A model generated the notes under the pieces. It made no database searches. It was not told the DNA's origin and saw nothing but the letters and a program-made list of their open reading frames with translations. Both the position numbers and the translations under genes were made by a program. From the NCBI GenBank assembly GCA_029891345.1, contig CM056995.1, positions 80,167,895 to 80,231,894 of the forward strand: a DNA stretch of 64,000 bases, read 5' to 3'. The DNA comes from Dryococelus australis. Its lineage: Eukaryota > Arthropoda > Insecta > Phasmatodea > Phasmatidae. The stretch's first letter is position 1; each line of letters starts with the position of its first letter. Below, piece by piece: positions 12,311 to 24,198 of this stretch.

Positions 12311-13180
12311 TTTCTTATCCACCTTGCTGATCCACCCTGAGAGCAAGAATAACGTGCATAAATACAGTTCAACTGTTTATTTAAGACCCGCCTTACGTTT
12401 GGTAGAGAGGAATTTCTCAAACGCTGCCATATGACACTCAGGAATGTTTCTCCGTTAAAAGGCAACCCGGGATAGTTGTCGAGAGAGCTGAGTTAACAAT
12501 TGTTTTGCCATTTACGTTGCTGAGACGCACGAACGTGAGAGTGAGTAAACGGCGCGAAAGAGAACGTCAAGTTGGCAAGAGCAACAAAACGTGTTTACCG
12601 CAAAGCTACCAGGAAAGAAGCAGCTTCATTTACCGGTTACTCTAAGAGAGTCATCATCTCATATATCCATTGCATTGACGACTTGCGGCATTAACGAGTT
12701 TGCCTTTCTGGCAGGCTGCCTTACTCCTCGTTATCCGCACTACCATACGATTAACCCAGTTTAAATCAAATTCGCCTTGCAACTTGCCTACTGATCACAT
12801 AATTGGGTAACAAAGTTTTATTTTCTGTTTCAGAAAAATTATTCCTTTCAAGCATATTTGTCTCTGTCACAATCTCGAATTTCTCAGTCAAACTGCTTCG
12901 CGCACAGGTAGTCAAAGAACTTTAAAAGTTTGTGACGTCGCAGATAAGTCGCTATTGCAGCCATATTTGTCTGACAAAGTTGGATGACTTCATTTCTCAA
13001 TAAACATTTTTGTGTAACACCAATTCCAACATTTATTTTAATGTTTTACGAATTTAGAAAATTAGATTTGTGCTCAAAAAGACAAATCATTTCCGACTCT
13101 ACAAAACTAAATTGGCTCATAACACTTGATGGGAGCGAAATAAGTTTATGGAGGTAATTAATTTATATACAAACTGTCCC
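12311..13180. other. No recognised feature
   Basis: Moderately mixed composition with no repeat terminus or domain seen. Confidence 0.45.
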
Positions 13181-13189
13181 TATATACCA

Positions 13190-13700
13190 GTAGATGGTGT
13201 AGTAGTGTTTCAATAAAATTTTGGAGGATTGCCAAGGTTATCTGGAGCCATGCAGACTGCAGTGCATTGGACAGCTGCTGCTCAAGGGTGCATGGTGGAG
13301 GATCCAGGCAGCGTACATGATGATCGCGGTAGTCCCAAAACTTCTGGATTGTATTGATCCTGAGGAATTACGGGGTCAATGAATTACTTGGAACTCTAGG
13401 TCGTACTCCTTCAACAATGCTCGGATTATTCTGGCCGTACGATACCGCATTGTCTTGCTGGAAGATTCCAACAGCCCTAGTAAACGTTTGTTGATGTACA
13501 TGATCTCCCAAGATGGACAGATTAATAACTAGGTTGAAAGTGCCTTTCAGAGGGGTACGTGGACAGAAACAATGCCAAGAAATCATTCTCCAGACCATAA
13601 TGCTGCTGCCACTAACTTGTGTTTTTCCAACAGTGGTTGCTAGATATTTGTATATTTGGTTGGGGAAAAGGTGTACATAGAGAAACTCCAACTCTAAAGA
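13190..13700 (-). pseudogene. Tc1-like transposase relic
   Basis: The minus-strand frame from about 13691 to 13368 contains GSSIMVWRMISW, then a LKGTFN block and LSILGDHVHQ. IFQQDNAVSYGQN follows, which carries the second catalytic Asp of a DDE transposase. Past a break, about 13290 to 13197 reads LSNALQSAWLQI and FIETLLHH, which fit the C-terminal helix of the same family. The N-terminal DNA-binding part and first Asp are not legible, and the PDLNP-E segment is destroyed. It is therefore a decayed partial copy. Terminal repeats were not found. The order of motifs makes the family assignment secure. Confidence 0.75.
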
Positions 13701-14642
13701 AAAGGAGAGCGGTTGTATTTCAAATGCAGAAAATCATCCCTGTATGGTATGACAAAGTAACATACAACGTTTTTCATGGTATTGTACAAAATTTTTCTAC
13801 ATAAATATACTTTAAATCTTTTCGCAATAAGATTTGTTGAAGGAAATATTTATTGACAAATCAAGCAATATGAACTTGGAAGGGACAGAAAGAATGTGAG
13901 CTTGAAATAATACGAGTCATATATTATTAATGGAATTGAATTAAACAGAAAGAACATTGGAATGAGCTGAAATAAACTTCTTTATGGGCTTGGAATAAGG
14001 CCATAAAAATTTTCGATGTACTGGTTTTGTTAGGTATTGTGTCATGTCCATGAGGTCTTTCTTCTTTTAATAATAAATAGGCAGAGTTATTGAATACAAA
14101 CGTGGTATGTCACTAAAATCAATCGTAGTCGGATTGACAGGGAAAATACCGTATGAGACCACAGGCCTAAGAACATTGCGCGATTCCCTTCCATAGTGTG
14201 TGACAAGGTCATCAGCGGTCATCTTCATTCAAAGAAACTTTGGTGATTTGTAAATTTATCTTCTTATTTTTCGGAAGAACTCTAAGATGTTTGATGTCAG
14301 ACTGGTTTATTTCAACCATTGTGAAAGACGTGTTCAGTTCGGCATAAGCAATGGCATTCTTCCAATCAGAAGGCACTAGTGGTACTGAATAACCTCTTCT
14401 GCAGAGAAAGCCGACTTTCAAATTGCAACATGCAACGTTTTCCCACGAACATAACACGTGAGTCGTGCCGTTATAAAACTTTTTTTTGTTGTTTAGATGT
14501 TCGTTTGAGAATTAAGAAGACAGTTCGAGCCGGCTAGTTACACGGAATTTTTTTTTACTCTAAAAACAATCTTGGTCAAAAAACGAACACGCGACATTTC
14601 CTAGCCACCCAAACATTTGTTCTCGGAGGTTTCTCGCCTGAA
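13701..14642. other. No recognised feature
   Basis: AT-rich. The short minus-strand frame at 14212-14457 has no motif I know. Confidence 0.45.
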
Positions 14643-15189
14643 GCTGGAGTTACAATACCCCGACGAATCCAACACGACGTCCCCGACACAACGAAATTTC
14701 AGTAGCAGCCAATGAAAAGCAAGGTCACTGTGACGTCAACCCAACAAGATTGCGGCTCCGACGGCCCGAAAATAGTATGTTCTATTTATTCTTTCCGTCT
14801 TGTCGGGCTCGTCGAAGCATGCAAAAAATGTAAATACATTATAAAACAAAATTTCGTGCATATTTCCCTACTTTAGTAAATAATAAATTAACTTGTCGCC
14901 AAAATAACTTTCCGGTTTGTTTTTAAATATATTTTTCTCTTGTGTAAATACAAATATTGTCAAAAGCAAAATAATCATTCGCTTTATAGCGAGTTTTAAA
15001 AAGTAAATATTGGATATTAATAGAATAAATTTCCGTTTTAGGATTTTCCAACAGCCAGCTAACCCACTTGTCGGGCAGATTTCGTCGTGGTATTGTGAAC
15101 ACTGAATAAAATATAATGTGAAATTCCGTCGAGCTCTGATGTCGTGTCGGTGTGTCGTATCGTGTTCGTCGGGTTATTGTGACTCCGGT
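14643..15189. mobile_element. Foldback/MITE-like element, CGGAGTCACA family, copy 1
   Basis: The left end CTGGAGTTACAATACCCCGA and the inverse of the right end, CCGGAGTCACAATAACCCGA, match almost base for base. The inner arms both hold runs of CGACACGACA-like words. The middle is AT-rich and non-coding. Another member starts 190 bp downstream. Confidence 0.7.
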
Positions 15190-15378
15190 TTGACACTCCA
15201 ACATCCATCAGCTCGGTGCAGCAGAAAACGTGACTAAACGGGAGAAGACAATCCTGGTACAGTGAAGTGCAAATTGAAGTCGTTTTCGCCGATGAATCGT
15301 CGTCAACGCGGGAGCAGGTACCAGCTGTCTGCTCCGTAGCCTCACACGCAGTAGGGTTCGCTGTGCTGCCGTCTTATC

Positions 15379-15895
15379 TCGGAGTCACATAGAACCGACA
15401 AACACGGCACGACTCGGCAAAAACCGCAACCACGACACGACATTTATATTTTCAGTGTTATTGCTTGAACTTGCAGCACAGCAGTTTACTCACGCGACGC
15501 GAAGAGTAGAATTTTTCGGGACCATTTAGAAGGCACTGATTAATTAAGCTAGTTTTAACTATGGTATGCAGTTGGGAAATTCGGAATACACGATGGCAAC
15601 AACGATGGTGTAGCTAAGGCATGCAAAAGTGAGATTGTTATTGTTAACAGTTAAATCCAGTAAGTTTAAGATTTCCTCTTTAAAGCTATTGTAGGCTAAG
15701 CTAGTCGCGCAATTTCGTTCTGCAAGGCTGTACTCTGTGTGTTGTGACGCACTGCACGGTGAAAATAGAAAAAATTTATAATTCAAAACTGGGATCACGT
15801 CAGATCTATCTTAAATTTGATACATACGCTGTTTAGTTTTAAGTTTCATGTCGGTGCTAACGTATCAGGGTTTGTCGGGACCATGTGAATCCGGC
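15379..15895. mobile_element. Foldback/MITE-like element, CGGAGTCACA family, copy 2
   Basis: The left end reads TCGGAGTCACATAGAACCGA, then CAAACACGGCACGAC. The inverse of the right end reads CCGGATTCACATGGTCCCGA, then CAAACCCTGATAC. The termini pair with each other and match copy 1. Confidence 0.65.
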
Positions 15896-16499
15896 CTTAA
15901 CACAAGTCTCGTATAATAGCCTTTTGATGCGCTTGGACAGTAAGATACTCAGTTGTAGCGTATCGGTGGGTCTTCACACACAACTTTCACATGAATTATT
16001 GAACGTTGTGCCACGCAGTTCTCACGCCATTTATTTCTTATTAGTACCTTTTATTCAGTCATGGTACACTTTAACCACAGCAGCACGTAAACAATTCACA
16101 AACTGCACTGTTTCAAAAATACTCGCTCTCTTGGCCCGAAAGTCGATGGTCATATTTTTATTTCAACTTGTGATAAATCACGCATTTTATCCATGAGAGA
16201 AATGGTTGATATGTTTGCAGAGTGCCTATACGTACAGAATGTCACCCACCAAACTCTACTCACTAACTACATATAAAGTGAACACTGAATAAAATATAAT
16301 GTGTAGTAGATGCTCATGTATGACTTCACTGTGTATACGCTATTGGGAGTCCACGCTGAAAATCATATAAAAAGTCACTAATTTAATTGTGCAGCAAAAT
16401 TCACTAATATTGTAAAGGGATTTTTAAAGACCCCGGTTTTTTGCATGAAAACTTAGCAGGAGACGGTATAAAGACTAACTTATACCTTAACTTAAATTA
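15896..16499. other. Unassigned DNA with a 26-bp exact repeat
   Basis: Positions 16278-16303 are identical to 15095-15120 inside copy 1 of the CGGAGTCACA element, but the flanks differ. No gene was seen. Confidence 0.5.
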
Positions 16500-16588
16500 A
16501 CATCCATGCCCTGCCTGGGATTCAAACCCATAGCGTTCCGCACCACAGATCGATGGCGCACCAACCGGCTGCGCCACGGGAGGTCAGC
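16500..16588 (-). repeat. tRNA-like SINE head
   Basis: On the minus strand the run GGCTGACCTCCCGTGGCGCA is followed by GCCGGTTGGTGCGCC (box A region) and GGTTTGAATCCCAGG (box B), then GCATGGATGTTAA. That tail is one I remember from insect SINEs. It differs from families A and B. Confidence 0.65.
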
Positions 16589-17438
16589 CAAAATCACTAA
16601 TAAATTTATTGAAAATCGATTTACAATAATTTCAACTATGTTACATTTTTTCCTGTATTGATTTGCATGGTAACACAGCAGGATTATCCATGGTTGAAAA
16701 TCAAGTTTAAATAAAACAGGAAGTTACCAAAATAACTAAATAATCCTTCTTTTCTCTACATATGGATGCGAGAAAATGTTATGAAGTTGGCCCTACTCAA
16801 AGACTTAAATAAGAGGGACATGTTTGTTAAAATAGAGTATTAATATTTCTGATTTGCGTTATCGAGGATAAAATTTAAAAAATCTAACAGCAATTAAAGA
16901 TAAACTGCTTGTGTAATCATATTATTAATTTATTTTAATCAAAGTTTCCTTCTTAATCACCCACACATGTGCATTCTCGGCGGTTGTGACTACAGTTGTT
17001 ATCTATATCCTCTCAGAAATAGCAAAAAAAATTATTCACGATAATGTCGCGAGTATGTCGAGGAGGGCGGAGTCAAAACGAATATCTCATGGGTTTACTG
17101 TTCACGGTTGTAAAATGTAACAATAACAGTAGAGGTGGTTTGGAATTTTTTCTCAAGAATGAATGTTTGAAACGGAAGTGTAGTGAATCTTGTTGAGGGA
17201 AATGCTAAGTTATTTAAAGAAGTGTGTTTACGAGGTATCATTATGGGGCTGCCTTCCTGCTACGACTGGGTAGCGAGATACAGAAAGCGTGTGGAGATTC
17301 CCCACGCCCTCCATACGCCATCGATAATAGTCGAAACTCGATAGTGAACTCAGTGTTCCAGGCCAAGATTCACTGTGTCGAGAAGTTTCCGATAGTGCTC
17401 GTCGTGAAACGGAAGGCGATTTGTATGAATTTGCGGCA
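16589..17438. other. No recognised feature
   Basis: AT-rich. No terminus or domain seen. Confidence 0.45.
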
Positions 17439-17859
17439 AAGGCTGTTCACGATAAAGTGAGCACTTTTGAAATCAACCTTAGAAAAATGCCATTGCTTCT
17501 ACCTGCATATATTTTAATGGGCGACCTGATTGACATACGCCCAGTCAAGTTGGTAACGATGGATGGGAAGTAGTTCCATATCTTAACGTCGAATATAAAG
17601 TGTTAGGTCACCATTTCTGATAACTTAAAGTATTTCTTTCGCTTACTGTTTTTTTTTATGCGTGGAAGTGTAAATCAATCGGATTTGTTAAGTATTTACT
17701 TTTATAATAATTTTACAGTTTCACTTGACTGGCTCATAAATTAAGTGATGAGGCCCATTACAATGTTCATTTTACATAAGGCGGAATAATTCTCAACGTG
17801 CATACAATTAGATCTTAAGCAGGGCTTTCAAAAGTGCTAATTGTACCCTGAAGAGCCTA
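17439..17859 (+). mobile_element. MITE, CTGTTCAC family, long form, copy 3
   Basis: 421 bp. The left end is AAGGCTGTTCACGATAAAGT and the right end is GTACCCTGAAGAGCCTA followed by TA. The expected left TA is CA. The core aligns with copies 1 and 2. Confidence 0.88.
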
Positions 17860-17861
17860 TA

Positions 17862-18982
17862 GACAACAGACAACGCCTGGTGCGGTACATGCCTTATTTG
17901 GTTCCATTACAATATGGTATATATCTTCCGAAGTTCAGTGTTTAAAATCACTTTTATCTCGTACTCTACTGCACATAAACGTAAATGAATTTTTTATACC
18001 GTTTCCACTGTAGGGTTGTAACCTGAGGATGCATAAGTACCGAATATATTTATCATTGAATATAAATAATGCTATTAAAGTAACGAATCCAGCAAAGAAC
18101 TCGCGTTTATCTGGAGGGGAGGACGAGAAAATAAGAAGCAGATATAATAAGATACATTTATTTTATTTCATTGTTTATAATTAAGAAAATCTGAAGAAAA
18201 AAAAAGTAAAACAGTGCTTACACCATTCATCCAAGAGGGCGTAAAAAGATCATCGCCATTATTGTCGTGTTTGTAATTTTAACTTGTCTGACAAAATACG
18301 CGTGCAGAAAAATGTATCAACCCAAAGTTACACGTCTTTGCAAAGAGAATTTTCCTCTAAATATAATTTAGGTTTTCTTCTTCTTAGGCCTAGGTCTATT
18401 TGAATAAGTTCCGCATAGGCTATTTAATATTTTGCTTCGCTAATGTCGATGTGTTGTGTAACCTCATGTTGTCAACAGTTTTTGGTGTAAAAATGTAATA
18501 TTGTATGTATTGTCTCATAGTAGAGTTCTCTAACTATGCCAAACTGAAGATTATCAATTCCCTTATGTACAGTTTACATGCATAGCAACTTTAATGCCAA
18601 CTGTTGTTAACTATTTTTATCGCTCTCTTTTAAACGAATTAGCTAACCAAAAAATCCTAAAAAGTTTGGGGCAATAATACACACCTCACTGATGTATCTT
18701 ATTGCCCCATATGAGTTGCAAACATTTTAAAGGGGGAGTAAACGGAATGCTAAAAGAAAAAGGTTTTATTAAAACGACATTTGATAACAAATGAGATGGT
18801 GGTTTATTCCCATGAAGGCTCTCAGACGAAATGTTCACTAAAACCAAAGATCAGGGCTTCAGACTCAAAACAGCAGAGCGTATAAATTTTACACTTTCGT
18901 ATTACCTCATGTGTATCTTATTTCCCCATCCTCCCCTAATCACCCAGCCTGACATAGGGTAGACCTGTGATCGTTTCCTAGT
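17862..18982. other. No recognised feature
   Basis: AT-rich. One TAGGCCTA word at 18385. Confidence 0.45.
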
Positions 18983-19523
18983 GCCCGGTTCCATCATCGT
19001 GGTTCGAAACTCGATTCGAGATAGGATCTAAGATCGACACAGAAAACTGTTGCACCATTCGAGTTCAGAGCTGGACTCGAGATCGAGATGAAGTTCATTT
19101 CGAACTACCGAAATTAGTGGTTCGAAATCTCGATCCGAGATCAGCAGCCATCGTCGACAAATTCAGTTTTAAAATACGCCAACAGATAGAACTTCGTACG
19201 ATTGTCTTCTTGGAGCATTAAAACAACATTATACGCACTTGAATATTATTCAGTAAAATTCGTACAACAATAATTCACTTAAAACAGATAAAACATCGCA
19301 CATATAGTTCTATATATAGCGAAAAATGGCGTATTTATTCGGAACCAATAGCACTTAATCTCGATCTCTCACTTTGGAATCAAGATCGACGAATCGGAGA
19401 TCCAGAATCATGAAATTTCGTAGGTGCAACACTTTTATATTGGAACCAAGATCAAAACTGCATCCTGGTTCGGAACTAGAATCATTCGATCTCGGATCGA
19501 GAAAGATGTTGGTGCAACCGGCC
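18983..19523. mobile_element. Non-autonomous DNA element, GCCCGGTTGCACC family, copy 2
   Basis: Aligns end to end with 774-1345, including CATCGTGGTTCGAAACTCGA, ATCTAGTTCTATAT-type and CGACGAATCGGAGATCCAGA blocks. It ends GGTGCAACCGGCC. It is shorter by about 30 bp. Confidence 0.8.
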
Positions 19524-21728
19524 ATAAGCTCGCGACACCACTGCGCGATAACTAAGCTAAGTAACTTATGCCGCGCCACTAAGGTGTGCCAGGAGAGAGA
19601 AAGGATTGTGTTAAACTCTCTTAGAACATGAAGGGAACGATGACTAGTTTACTTGACAGTTGACTGGCTGCGTGGCGACGTCACGAGCAAAAGGAAAACG
19701 ATTCCAGAACTGCCTGTTAGCGGAAGAGGAGACTACTAAAAAAAAAAAACAAGTCGAAACGTTTTGCCGGCTACCTTACTTCTAAAGAGCCCTTTATACT
19801 CGCTGGTCTAATCGACGTTAACTTAAAATCACTATCTTGAATGCAATGCAAACCGAAATTTTGCAATTTAAACAATAAAACTACTCCAGAGGTATAGCGT
19901 CAGAGAATATAATCTTTTTCACTACGCGGTCCAGGTTACAGCAATTTTCAAGGAGAGTACACCAATGTGAATCCTGTACTCAACTGCACGATGTTCCAGA
20001 GATCTGCGAAGTTGCGCAGCGTGCCTGTGATCAGATCTGCTCGTGACCGCTAGCAGTTGGTATGTGCACGTCGATAATACCGGCCTGGTACAAGTCGTGA
20101 GGGATCATCGCGCTTAATCGTGCCTCTGGCCTCCCGCTAGCGGAAAATAAAACCAAGCACAGGTTCAGAGATTATTTCAACCGGAAACCTTACGCAAAAC
20201 TTCGCAGAAAGCGAAAACAATTATTTTTGCAAACACCCATAAACATACTGCTTACAAGTACAGGAGTATAAGTTGTTCATGGTTTACCGGATACTTTCGA
20301 AAACTCTGCACTTACTTCCATATTTCTGGTCGTTGCGTATCATTCTGCGACTCTCCCAACATTAAAACTGCTTGTTCCTATAGGCCTACCAGAAGTAAAG
20401 TACGTTGGCACAACGATTGGCATGTGGTAGGAACAGATGGCAATATTGTGGGTTGGAATACATTTGAAAATACAGATTTGGCTCAACGGAATACACAAAA
20501 AAAAAATATTTTTAACAAAGAAATTTAGGAGATAATTAGCAGTATGCAGAGAATAGCTTCGTAAAATCAGAAGATGCACAAACAAACCGCAAGTGCAAAA
20601 ATTTTTAAATTAAGGATTTATTGTATTTTAATGATGCAATTTTTTTAATCATATTGTTGGTAATTTGTATGTATTTTTATGTTGGGCCAACGTTGTGTAA
20701 TCAACATTTTACATCGAAAGCAACTAAAAATTGTCTCGAGTGGAAACGGTGCAATTTTCAAATATTTCATAAAAGTTGAAGTTCTCCAGATGTGAGTTTT
20801 TTAATTTTAAACACAATTAGTTGGTAGTAACCATGATGGAAAAACAATCTAAAAATCTAGGTACTTTAATTGCAGTTTTAAACCGTAGAAATAACCATGG
20901 TATGTGATTTTTATATCAAAATTTTTATTACAAATTTTTGTTTTTAACATATTAAATTTTACAGGAATTTTAAAGCTATAACAATGTAACATTTCTCTTG
21001 AATTAGGATACCGAAATTCCGTTCTCCATTTTTATTGATTCATTCGTATTCTCAAAACATAATAAACAAATATCACACGATTTCCATTATCGATGATGAA
21101 AATTTAAAAGATCTTTTCAGCAATTACATTATACTATATAATTTTTAATGATTGTCAGTGCATACGCGTCAGTTCTCGGCGATGATGGTGGTATTTCTGG
21201 AAGAGGAAAAAGTTCGACTCAAACTTCAGCGTCGCCCTTTTTGTAACCTACGTTCTGATTGGCTGTCGGCACACCATGCTACATTCATCATCCAATCAGC
21301 AATGTCTATACGAGAACCAATCAGGATACTTTTCTTTAGTTTCACGTGGTTTACAACATGCAATACGTACTACTCTCTAAGGTCTAACGAACCATAACCT
21401 CCAAATCTTAATCTGAAAATGATATTAATGACTCGCCACCACAATCAAATATTCCGAAACCAAAAGACAATAATAAAACATGAAAAACCATAGCGTTACA
21501 TAACGTCTCTTTGTTTGAAACAAATTTGATGAATTTTGTCCAAACCGAAACAAACCTAAATGTTGATTTACTCAAATTGCCGTAACATGTTTTTTCCACT
21601 TAATTTAAAGAAAATTCACAATAATTATCTATAGGTTACAACATTACAACAGCATATTGAATAGAAAACAAAACATTGGTTTACAACATTAAGTTATTTT
21701 CTTAGTTCCCTTCTCACAAAAGTCTGTG
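19524..21728. other. No recognised gene
   Basis: Includes a moderately GC-rich part at 19.55-20.15 kb and AT-rich DNA beyond. No conserved product was recognised. Confidence 0.45.
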
Positions 21729-21730
21729 TA

Positions 21731-21964
21731 TAGGCTGTTCACGGTAAATTGAACACTTTTGAAAGCCCTCTCATTTGGAATATGAGTCAATAAATAAATT
21801 TTATTTTAGTCTTTGACGTTAACTTCCGACTGCCGTGGAATATACACAATTTGTTTATTACTTACATGGCAATACATTTTAAAAAAGTCCGTTAAAGGAT
21901 CAAATATGGCTGAAAGAAAAAGTAACTAGGGCCTCAAAAGTGCTCACTTTACCGCGAACAGTCA
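21731..21964 (+). mobile_element. MITE, CTGTTCAC family, short form, copy 1
   Basis: 234 bp between TA dinucleotides (21729-21730 and 21965-21966). The ends are TAGGCTGTTCACGGTAAATT and CTTTACCGCGAACAGTCA. The core is unrelated to the long form but is shared with 46955-47180 (inverted) and 53883-54120. Confidence 0.88.
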
Positions 21965-21966
21965 TA

Positions 21967-24166
21967 AACGTACATACTCACATTTCATCACAAGAACCCA
22001 ACTGTTCTATTCTTAACAAGTTAATTTTACAGGGAAATCATCTGTTAGAAAACACCTTGCACAACTCATTCTATCCTTATTCTATGCAACATACAAATAT
22101 GGCCTCCCGATAACTGCCCTTATGCAGTTCTTACTGTTAATGTAATTCAGTTTGTTTACCAGTGACATATTTTTCCTATAGTTACATAGCATGAGACATT
22201 AATACAATTAAATCCTAGAAATTCTAAAAACCAAATCATGTTTGACAGGATAATGTTCCCTCTCGAAACCTTCTGTGCAGTGAGTACATATAGTAATTTT
22301 GGAGATCCTTGTCACTTTGAACAACAAAGATACCTTTTACATTTAGGTTATACAACATATTACACTGCATGATTACTGCCCAGTCTCTTTCTGGGTCAGA
22401 TTCAGACAAACATGCTCAATACACACTATCTTTACTACCCTAAGCATAGGGTCAGTGAGTTAAATTTAAAAAATCCTTGAGAATTAGTGTGTAGCATTAC
22501 ATCATACTGAACACTTCAATACATGAAATACCTAGTGGGCCCCTGCCACACACCATTAATACAAAGCCTAGTCATCCTCTGCAACAACTTTCCACCATAG
22601 AGACACTGCCATGCCATTGGCTAAACACTTTTAATATTCTTGAAACAAGAAACAAAATTTTTTTAAACCTTATCTCAATACCCAAAAACACATATTACAT
22701 TTCAAAATTGCTCTGCCATAACATTTATGAATACAAATATTTCTTGTTTGACCATTTATTTGCTTTCTGAAAACAATTATTTGACTCTTTTCTATACATA
22801 ATTCCTAGGTGCTTATCCCACCTTGCTTTTGTTTCATTACGTACCCAAACAAAATTATCATTGCAATTATAACAACACTTTTCCCTTGTGGCATGAGAGC
22901 CCAGTTACATGTGTACACTACTTTACCTAACACTAGATACATCAACACTAATATCCCCTTTACACAATTATTTCCATGTGTTGTTATTATTCTTATTTCC
23001 AGGGCCTTAGTACGGTCAAATTCCAATTTGAATTCTTTACTCTATACACATCGTTGTAGTAAATATTGGGATAGAGATTTTATTAGTTTTTAATATGCTC
23101 CACAGTTGGAAACCAAAATTCTTTGTGATAAATATGACGTGGTTAAGTGAGTTTTTGAATGAGGTTATTTGTGAGTTTTATCCTGATAAAGAGCTGTAGG
23201 CCTAGTTATTGAGTTACTTTATTTAATTCCCTCTCGTTGTACATGGAGATAACCTTTATTTTTGTCTTACCATTTGCGCAGCTGTTTCTCAGGTTCCTCG
23301 GCGAACTCACCTTAACAAAACATGCACATACGCTTTCCTGATACTAACATTAATTATGGAACGTAAATTAATTGCTTTAGCAGAAAATATAATTTCAATT
23401 TCAAGAATGATGGTACGAAAAATAATACTCAATATAGAAAGAAAATAAAATAAATAGATGTAGCTGCAAAATTTTATCTTGTCAATTATAATCTGTACTT
23501 TTCAACTTTAAATGACTGTAGATAAAAAAAAACTTAAGTTTATTAATATTAGATTATTACTGCCTGGTTCTCCTTAGGTTTGGCAATTTACGTCATGTGA
23601 GTTTAAGGATAGCTCGCCTCACGTAACTGAGATCACTAAGCATTTCTAGAGCTCTGTTAGACAAATGGTTATTTAAGGCTTCCCATACTTAAAAATTACT
23701 CAAACTTTCAGTTCTTTGCTACTATGGCTTCTCACTGTCAGTTCTAACACGAATTCAAGATAGTTCAGGTTTTCGGGTTCCTTAATAATTCTGCTCCGGC
23801 ACTAGCTCAAGCATCCGAGCAGCGGACCTCTGGTTTGCCATTTCTACTATTAAGTTCAGGTTTTCAAGACCACACGAAACACATTAATTGCAAAGTTAAT
23901 ACTTCGGTGTAACGCATTAACACCCCAGATAATCAGTGTGGGTACCTCCGGCTTGAATAAAGGGTTGGCGTCACCTGACAGTAGAGCCGGGTTCACACCT
24001 ACATCAGGGCACCTGGCGCTAAGCTGCGCCGTGTCCCTCGTGGACCACAACAACTTCAACTCATAACTTTTTTGCTTTGAACCCTCAGTACTCTTCTTAC
24101 GTGACCGGGTTCAAGCACCTACAGTTCAACTTCTGGAACCAAAATCCAACCCTAACTTTATGATGG
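21967..24166. other. No recognised gene
   Basis: AT-rich intergenic-looking DNA. Opposed frames at 22.8-23.1 kb carry no motif. Confidence 0.45.
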
Positions 24167-24198
24167 CGCCGGGGATTTTATGCATAAAAATCCCGGCG
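24167..24198. repeat. 32-bp near-perfect palindrome
   Basis: CGCCGGGGATTTTATG is followed by its near inverse CATAAAAATCCCGGCG. ACTTCTGGAACC and GGTTCCTCCCAGAAGT flank it as an outer inverted pair (about 24130 and 24226). It looks like the centre of a decayed foldback structure. Confidence 0.7.

Noticed and set aside
22805..23093. Opposed frames near 22.9 kb
   Set aside because: No conserved motif and mutually overlapping on opposite strands.
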